A stretch of 64,000 nucleotides of DNA from Myrmaecium sp. VS I D KN 1 (taxonomy: Eukaryota; Ascomycota; Dothideomycetes; Valsariales; Valsariaceae): the NCBI GenBank assembly GCA_019775845.1, contig JADQAV010000002.1:620001-684000 (forward strand), read 5' to 3'. The notes beneath the pieces were generated by a model. It ran no database searches, was not told the DNA's origin, and was given only the letters and a program-made list of their open reading frames with translations. Shown here piece after piece: positions 57,701-64,000 of the stretch (within the stretch, counting starts at the first letter, position 1; each line of letters begins with the position of its first letter). A program made the position numbers and the translations under genes.

Positions 57701-58396
57701 AAGGTATTTGAATTGCCGGGTGCAGGGAATATTGGATAAGATATGTACAGTTAAATCATCTAGAGGGTGAGCGTATCGCCAACTAAAAGTGATGTCGTAT
57801 ATGGCTAACCTCCTGCTCGACGGGTCAATCTGTGTTTGCATGGCGTCGGATGATGCTCACTACGGAACCCCAAACGCCTTAACACGTAGACGCAACTGGC
57901 ATGAAGGCTGATCAAACAACATTCTCTGATCGGATTTCGCGACGCTGATCGAAAAGGCGCACTTCTCGTCGATACGGGGACCAGGTAAGGAGCGATCTGC
58001 CTCTAGGGCCGGGCCATTTCCCCACACTCCCCCGCCGTACGTCAGGTTAACAATGGCGTCAATAGCGCCGGCATATGCAAGGTACAACCATGTAGTTCCG
58101 TGGCACGGCCTGCTCCGTACGCAGAGTACAAAGGTGCTTTCGAATGCGACTTGCCATTTCTAGGTACCTTGGCAACCAGCCCGCACTCACGAGCGAAAAT
58201 GACCGAACGTTTACGTAGGTGTCGCCAGCTGACACGGGAAGTGCGAAGTCACGCTTGTCTTAAAACGTCACATACGTGACGTTCCTACTTCCTCACCTGT
58301 CAACCTCACTTCTTCTCAGCTCTTCTCGGCTGTTTCTCACTTCCAATCTATTCTCCTCCTTCAATCACTTCTGCTCGTCCGTGAGTTGACATCGCC
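57701..58396. other. Intergenic region between THI6 and the NmrA-like gene
   Basis: 696 bp. The 3' half holds the NmrA-like gene promoter, including the inverted repeat at 58264-58283. No coding signal. Confidence 0.5.
58264..58283. promoter_or_regulatory. Inverted repeat with CRE half-sites
   Basis: AACGTCAC and GTGACGTT form a perfect 8-bp inverted repeat around a 4-bp spacer, 113 bp upstream of the next start codon. Each arm holds a CGTCA/TGACG half-site of the CRE/bZIP type. Position and symmetry make it a credible operator-like site; the factor is unknown. Confidence 0.45.
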
Positions 58397-59533
58397 ATGC
58401 CCGAACAGCGCAGCGTGTGCATCACGACCGCCGATGGCCAAACCGGCTTCCTAATCGCAGAGCTCCTGCTTACGCACCCGACTTTCAAGGAATCCATCTC
58501 CTCCGTCGCGGCCTTGGTCCTCCATTCGAGCTCCGCCAAAGCGAAGGAGCTCACCAAGCTGGGCGCCAAGGTCGTCCCGCACAAGCCCGGCCGCGCGCGC
58601 GAGATGGCCAACACCCTCAAGCAGACCGGCGCCGACACCATCTGCCTGATTCCGCCCGCGCACAAGGAGAAGTTCGAAGTCACGCAGGAGCTGGTGGCCG
58701 CCACGCGCAAGGCGGAGATCCCTAACGTGCTGTTCATCAGCTCCGTGGGCTGCGACTATGCGGATCCGCAGAAGCAGCCGAGACTGAGGGAGTTTGTGGA
58801 CCTGGAGGCGCTGGTGCTGTCGAACAAAGGCGATCCGAACACCAAGGCTGGCTATTCACCCTGTGTGATTCGGTAAGTTTGGTCACTCCGGCGTACTCGC
58901 TGCTTCCTTGGATCTCGTTGAGAAACCCAGCTGACAGATTACCAACGAAGTGCTGGCTTCTATGCCGAGAACCTCCTTCTCTACGCCCCTAACGCACAGA
59001 AGGACGGACTTCTTCCGCTTCCAGTTGATGACCACAATATGTTCGCTCCGGTGGCCCTTGGTGTACGGTTCTCGACCCACTTTTCGTGTCCAGAAGACTA
59101 ACTTCTGCAGGACATCTCTCAACTCGCGGCCCGGGTGCTGACCTCCTTCGGTCCTCAAGGGCTGGGTGACGACGTTCGTGGCCAGCTCCTCGTCGCCACT
59201 GGCCCGACCCTTCTCAGTGGTCCCATGCTCGCCGAGAATGCTTCCAAGGCTCTGGGTCTCGACATCTCTTTCGAGGAGATTTCCGAAGCGGAAGCCAAGC
59301 GCGTGCTCCATACCCAGGCCCCACACCACGACGAAAGCGAGAAACAGTACTTACTCGAGTACTACGCGCTCGTCCGCGAGGGCAAGACCAACTACATCTC
59401 AACGACGGCTTTCCGGCAGGTCACGGGAGAGGCGCCCATGCAGCCGGAGGAGTTCTTCAAGGTGTATGCGGAAGAATTCAAGCCGAAGGATGGCCCGGCG
59501 GCAAAGAAGAGGAAGGTGGATGAGGAGGCGTGA
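58397..59533 (+). CDS. NmrA-like NAD(P)-binding protein with a C-terminal NLS
   Basis: Exons 58397-58872, 58951-59062 and 59111-59533 with introns of 78 and 48 bp, 336 residues. The first intron skips an AG directly after its branch (gctgacag) and uses the next one, which restores RAGFYAENLLLYAP. The N terminus SVCITTADGQTGFLIAELLL is a Rossmann nucleotide-binding loop of the atypical short-chain dehydrogenase/NmrA type. No YxxxK catalytic pair was seen, as in sensor members such as NmrA and HSCARG. The chain ends KDGPAAKKRKVDEEA, which matches a classical monopartite nuclear localisation signal. Family members either sense the NADP state or reduce small substrates (azoreductase-like). A nuclear redox sensor is an inference. 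Confidence 0.82.
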
Positions 59534-61023
59534 GAATCCAGGGCTGATATCACGAAAAGGCGCTTCTTCCTTCTGATCTTGTTCTTTATGAATGACGAGC
59601 GTATTTCCGCTAAAACAACGAAAGATGGGCTCGAAAGTATTGGACGGCAGAAATCAGAGAACAAAAGAAAAGGAAAAGCATGTCGATAAGGGACATGGTC
59701 ATCCAACTTCGACTGGAATGGAAAAGGAAGCCGGGCGTATGAGGTTCTTCACGGGGTCTTCCTGTTCCTTTACGAAGTTAGTAAAACCAGCTTATTCCCC
59801 CATCTTCATGGCGCAATATTGTCGTTAGTAAACACCCCATGCTCCATAGGGAAAGGGGAGCTGGAGGCTACCGATGTGCGATGCCAATGAGGGTGGCTAC
59901 CACCACCACCATCACCTACCTGTTCCAAAGGGTGTGGGGGTTTAATCCCGGTGGAATGAATGACGTGCTTACGGCTGTTTCTTAGCCAGCCAGTCCTGCT
60001 CCCTGAGGGGAGGGTAATAGATAAGTAGGGCCGCCCCCTCCTCTGCCTTTCTCTTGGGTTTGAACCGTTCAAGGACTTCTTCTTCTTCTTTTACCTCACC
60101 TTTCCAGTCAGAAGAGGACATTTTCTCGATGAGGCTGAGAAAGTGAGAAGAAAGAAGAAGAAAAGGATCGATATCTTCCCTCCTCCTCCTCCTTCTTCCC
60201 TTCAGCCTGAGACATCATGCCTCAGATATTTATGCCCAGTCATACCTGGACCTACCTACCCCTACCCCCTCCCCTCGCTTTTTGAGCCGCGCGCAAGTGA
60301 GCAGGTCATGCATGAGTTGCGCGAGTGTATCACAGCCAACGGCCGGAGCCGGATGCAACGTACAGTCCTCATCCGTGGGCGGTACCTGTGCCGACAGGCC
60401 GTCTGACGAGAGAAAAAGTCATCGGTTGTGGTGTGAAGAGCAAGAGGTAGTAGGGGGCGATGCATCGTGGGACGGAAGGTCGGACGAAAGCGGACGGACA
60501 ATCGTGGACGGACGAGATGGGTTTATAAGCGACGAACGGTCGAATCGCGGAGCGGGTGATTGAAGGGCGCCCGTGCAGCTTTATGGCCATGGATTGTTTA
60601 CCTGCAACGTATACTGCCCGGACAGGAAGTACCTGGTATTCATCCGCCGGGCCGCCAATTCCTTCCGACTCCGATTGCAGCCAGGAACCTGCGTGGAGAA
60701 ACTCACCTCGAGAGGGGACGGGAAGAAGAGAGCACACGGGGTCAGGTTGCAGTTTTCCCCACTGCCACCACCACCACCACCACCACCCGGGTGGACACCG
60801 GCCAACACTTTTGTCACCCTTCCATCTGTAACGATCCGTCCCAAACGGCTCAAACGGCCAGGCAACCATGTTCGCCGCTACAGATGGATCCCTAAATACT
60901 CCGCGTCCCTCTGTTTCCCCTCTGCCTCTTTCCTCTCCAATTACCTTTCACTCAATTCACATCCGATTCTGAAAAACCCCGCACTCTTCACACTCCGCCC
61001 TCCACCTTCCACACTCCACCATC
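59534..61023. other. Intergenic region upstream of the MAPEG gene
   Basis: 1490 bp with no credible gene. Contains (CTT) and (CCT) runs at 60078-60092 and 60178-60196, a (CCA)n tract near 60765-60787, and pyrimidine-rich leader sequence close to 61023. Confidence 0.55.
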
Positions 61024-61614
61024 ATGGCTCTCGTTAACGTCGCTGTCCCGAAGGACTACGGGTACGTTCGCAGCTCATGACGTGACTCTTGGAACATATT
61101 CACGTCCCCGTTCATAACTCCAACTACCACTACCTCTTCTTCATCCGTTCAAACACCGCTAACACAGCTTCCTTCCTTCCACAGCTACGTCGTCCTCACC
61201 GCCGTCTCCTCCCTCGCCGTCGGCCTCTGGCACGGCCTGCGGGTGGGCGGGTTCCGCAAGCGGGCCGGGGTGGCCTACCCGAACGCGTACGCGACGCAGG
61301 AGGCCATCGAGGCGGCCGCGCCGACGCAGAAACAGGCCCTCTACCTCTTCAACTGCGCCCAGCGCGCCCACGCCAACTACCTCGAGAACCACGCGCTCGC
61401 CCTGCCCGCCCTCCTCCTCGGCGGCCTCGCCCGCCCCCGCGCCGCCGCCGTCGCCGGCGCCGTCTGGCTCGTTAGCTGCATCGTCTACGCCGTCGGTTAC
61501 ACCCGCGCTGACAAGCCCGAGGGCAAGGGCCGCTTGGCTGGGTTGTTCTACGCCCCCGCCCAGCTCGCCCTCTTCGGTATGGCTGGCATGTTCGGTTGGG
61601 AGCTGCTGGCGTAG
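61024..61614 (+). CDS. MAPEG family protein, microsomal glutathione S-transferase 3-like
   Basis: Exons 61024-61061 and 61185-61614, intron 123 bp, 155 residues. Four hydrophobic segments are visible (about 12-32, 78-95, 98-120 and 130-152). The family signature LFNCAQRAHANYLEN lies near residues 70-84, in the position of FNCxQRAHxNxxE of MGST3/LTC4S-type enzymes, with the Arg that contacts glutathione. LPALLLGGL and GYTRADKPEGKGRLAG follow. Such proteins are trimeric ER or outer-membrane enzymes with glutathione transferase or peroxidase activity toward lipid hydroperoxides. Exon 2 is extremely rich in C at third positions, a sign of high expression. An earlier AG (gctaacacag) in the intron is out of frame. 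Confidence 0.9.
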
Positions 61615-63575
61615 ATGGGCTCGTGGCGTGAAAACTGGGGTTGCGATGGGTTGGTGAGAAGAAGGGGAAAGCACGCGAGAAGCGGAAGAAGACCAAAAAG
61701 AAGAAGAATAGCTTTGATGATGTGGTTCTGTTGTCCACAGGACGGTCGTAAATATACCTTTATTTGCTCTTTTCTGCCCAAGACGTTCGAATATCGAAAG
61801 GGATGATGTGGAACGATGACGACCATGTGTGTACGTTTGAGATGAGGTGGGACACGAGGTGGGACAAGAAAGAATGTGAGACATCTGGTACACCGTCGCG
61901 CATGCAGGGTCCGCTGTCTCAGCCTTGCGTGCGTGTCTGGGAAGTCGCATTTTCCGTTCCATTTCCTCCTCATGTTCTCAACTTAGTCTCTACTTTCTTC
62001 GCGTCTTCGCCATGGGAATATGGAACACTTCACTTCAACTCATTCTCCGCTGGTTCAACTATCGATTCCAAAACTTCGACCGCGCTTTTCCCATCCACAG
62101 CTCCCCATCTAGCCCATTTCACCTACCTTTCCGCCCGTCCTGGACGGACATCTGAAAGTTCCTCCCGTGGATCCCTTAGGTACTTCACTACGACTTTATT
62201 ACCCTCTTTTCTTCCACCTCCCTTCCCTCCTCTCCCTCGCGACGCCATCCACGTTGTCCCGGTATGAGATGGAAATGGGGTCCTCCGCCTCCCTCCCCTC
62301 CCTTTGGAGTGACGAAAGGGAAACGTGGGCTTGGATTTGGGCGTGGGCGTGGGAGTGGGTGTGGGTGTGGGAAGAAGAGGGATGGGAGGAACGATGGGTT
62401 CCTCCTTCCGCGGTCCAGCTGTCGTCGCATTCGGAAGGGGTATCATCGATCGGTACGGTAGGCGAGCTACCCGGTCAGATTCGATTTAGCAGTCGGGACG
62501 GATGCGCCATCTGCGGCTATGTAGGGACGTATAGGGGGCCTTTAGTTGGTAGCTGGACGGCATATGGTAGTGATGTGCCAGTGTGTGATGAATTATTGTT
62601 CGTTGCAGTATCTGGTGGTTCTAGCTCTGAGTTTCTCCCGCGACGCTGGGCATGGAAATCAATGAGGTATACTGACTGCCTCTGCAGTTGCGTGCGTTAT
62701 GTACGGTCGACAAAGTACGGATGCGGGCTCCTCCATTTACCGAAGTGCTCCGTGTGCCCCGACACTGATGAGGGGTTGAGACAGTGAATTGCGAGGCACG
62801 TTCATGTCCTTGCATACAGTATGCACACGATTTGGGAATAAAGGAAGAAAGACGACGCTTGTCTGGTAATCCCGGTCGTTGGTTGGTCTGCTCCGTATCA
62901 AACAAACTCCTCTGTCCGGCCGTCGTCCACTGAAAAGGCAGTAGGGCCGATAAGGTTGGGTTTCTTTAGATTGTCAGGGAAACTTTCTCAGGGACGCTGG
63001 AATGGCTCTGGAGATTGTAAGTCTGTTTGATATATTCCAATCGATGTCGAGATCACTCACTGGTTGTGATAGGTTTACAATGTACCTGCTATACATCTCA
63101 TACTCCTGCTCTTGGCTCTCGTTCGATAGCGAAATCCTGAGGCACGGTTAGATGCAGGTACGGTCAGTTGGCTCATCCACGCCCAAGGCACACGGCGCCA
63201 CGGACCCTGGTTTTGCCTGGTTTGCCTGGTCCCACAGGTGAGTGGTTGAGTGGGTCCGGCTGGGAAAAGGCGAAAGGGGCCAGTCGTGCCAGTGAAACTC
63301 CGGCCAGGCCTGCACCAACAACGTCACCGTCCCGCTGCGAAAAAAAAGCCCATGGCCGCCCGGGAATTCCATTTCTTGTGACCGCTGCCGCCCTGTTCTC
63401 TTCACTTTCACATGCGGACTCCTCTGCCATCTCTCCGACCTCGATCAACCTCACCTCCGCCTCCCTGATTGCACTCGCGTCATCCTCTCATCCTGATCGT
63501 TGACGCCTCCCGCAACGTCGCTATCCCACTCCTCACCGCCCCAGCGTCAATCGCGACAGAACGTCCATCGGCAAC
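61615..63575. other. Intergenic region of about 2 kb
   Basis: No gene recognised. Contains a GTGGG(C/T)-type microsatellite at about 62338-62372 and C/T-rich runs at 62205-62235. The plus-strand ORF 62167-62787 is Trp/Gly-rich translation of these repeats and is not credited. Confidence 0.5.
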
Positions 63576-64000
63576 ATGGCCACCACATCGGAGGAAGACG
63601 GCATATGTGCGCGTATGCTCGCGCTGACGGAGCAGCTGCAAGCCTGCCACCAGGAGTTGAACAAACTCTTGATCACACGGCGTATGTCGGCTCCCCTGCC
63701 TATGGCGTCCCTTCGCTCTATCCGCTTCCCCACACCCGCTGACAATCCTTCCGACCGGTCCACAGGACGAGCCGAAGACACCCTCGGGATCCCGAACCCG
63801 ACCTTCGGCGTCACCTCCCCGAACGGCACCTCCACCAAGCTCGCCCTCAGCCCGCTGCGCAAAGCGACCGTGGACTACTTCAACCTCCGCACCGACGTCA
63901 CCCCCACCGTCATCGCCGCCCATTCCTCTGCCAAGCTGCTCTTCGTCCAGTTCGCCAAGTTCCTGCAAAACCGCGGCCTCGAAGACATCGACGCCGACGA
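63576..64000 (+). CDS. Conserved-looking hypothetical protein, N-terminal part (3' partial)
   Basis: Exons 63576-63681 and 63766 onward to the window edge, with an 84-bp intron (branch cccgctgac, acceptor ccacag), giving about 113 visible residues. The start MATTSEEDGICARMLALTEQ leads into a short coiled segment (LQACHQELNKLLITRRR), then a segment beginning TLGIPNPTFGVTSPNG, and a helical region VDYFNLRTDVTPTVIAAHSS followed by KLLFVQFAKFLQNRGLEDID. The composition is that of a folded protein and the intron is well formed, so the gene is real. I cannot name the family. The rest lies beyond the window. Confidence 0.65.
   Translation, partial: MATTSEEDGICARMLALTEQLQACHQELNKLLITRRMSAPLPMASLRSIRFPTPADNPSDRSTGRAEDTLGIPNPTFGVTSPNGTSTKLALSPLRKATVDYFNLRTDVTPTVIAAHSSAKLLFVQFAKFLQNRGLEDIDAD

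Noticed and set aside
62167-62787. 206-codon plus-strand ORF
   Set aside because: Trp/Gly/Val run is the translated GTGGG microsatellite; no splice sites or motifs.
1-64000. CRISPR arrays, bacterial-type operons, rRNA genes
   Set aside because: None seen; the window is eukaryotic nuclear DNA with spliceosomal introns.

Overview
The window is nuclear DNA of a filamentous ascomycete (Pezizomycotina, most likely Eurotiomycetes; the genus cannot be fixed from sequence alone). Nearly every gene carries short introns of about 48-123 bp with GT/AG ends and a fungal CTNAC-type branch site. The products are typical single-copy ascomycete housekeeping proteins, and the spacers hold pyrimidine-rich leaders and microsatellites. 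All gene models below were spliced by hand and reading frame was checked across each junction. None is backed by transcripts or a database search.

Left part (1-17.2 kb): the 3' end of a large ubiquitin hydrolase-type gene and a mitochondrial BolA gene (BOL3), then about 14.3 kb in which no intact gene can be recognised. This stretch is not AT-rich. It carries a MADS-box-type palindrome, a pair of facing GATA sites, a CRE octamer, microsatellites, a short tandem repeat and one protein-like fragment. It ends at GAC1.

Middle part (17.2-51.8 kb): a dense housekeeping block. It contains GAC1 (PP1 glycogen-targeting subunit), an EBP/EXPERA sterol-isomerase-like membrane protein, a very large protein with a mid-chain Zn2Cys6 cluster, PUS1 and TFA1 (divergent pair), SRP72, mitoribosomal mL46, a small unrecognised gene, the P4-ATPase flippase DRS2, HAT1 and ATX2 (divergent pair), PDA1 (pyruvate dehydrogenase E1 alpha), MED22 and TIF5 (eIF5). 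These genes are not a pathway cluster. They cover transcription, RNA modification, protein targeting, translation and carbon metabolism.

Right part (51.8-64 kb): an accessory-looking island of about 3 kb (52.56-55.25 kb). It consists of AT-rich blocks, a foldback-like element with about 20-bp terminal inverted repeats and head-to-head arrays of a roughly 50-bp degenerate repeat, and a small three-exon gene with no recognisable family. Beyond it lie THI6 (bifunctional thiamine synthesis enzyme), an NmrA-type NAD(P)-binding protein with a C-terminal nuclear localisation signal, an MAPEG/MGST3-type membrane protein, and the first two exons of an unidentified gene cut by the window edge.

The best candidates for something undescribed are the foldback repeat element, the orphan gene next to it, the 14-kb gene-poor region, and the small gene between mL46 and DRS2.
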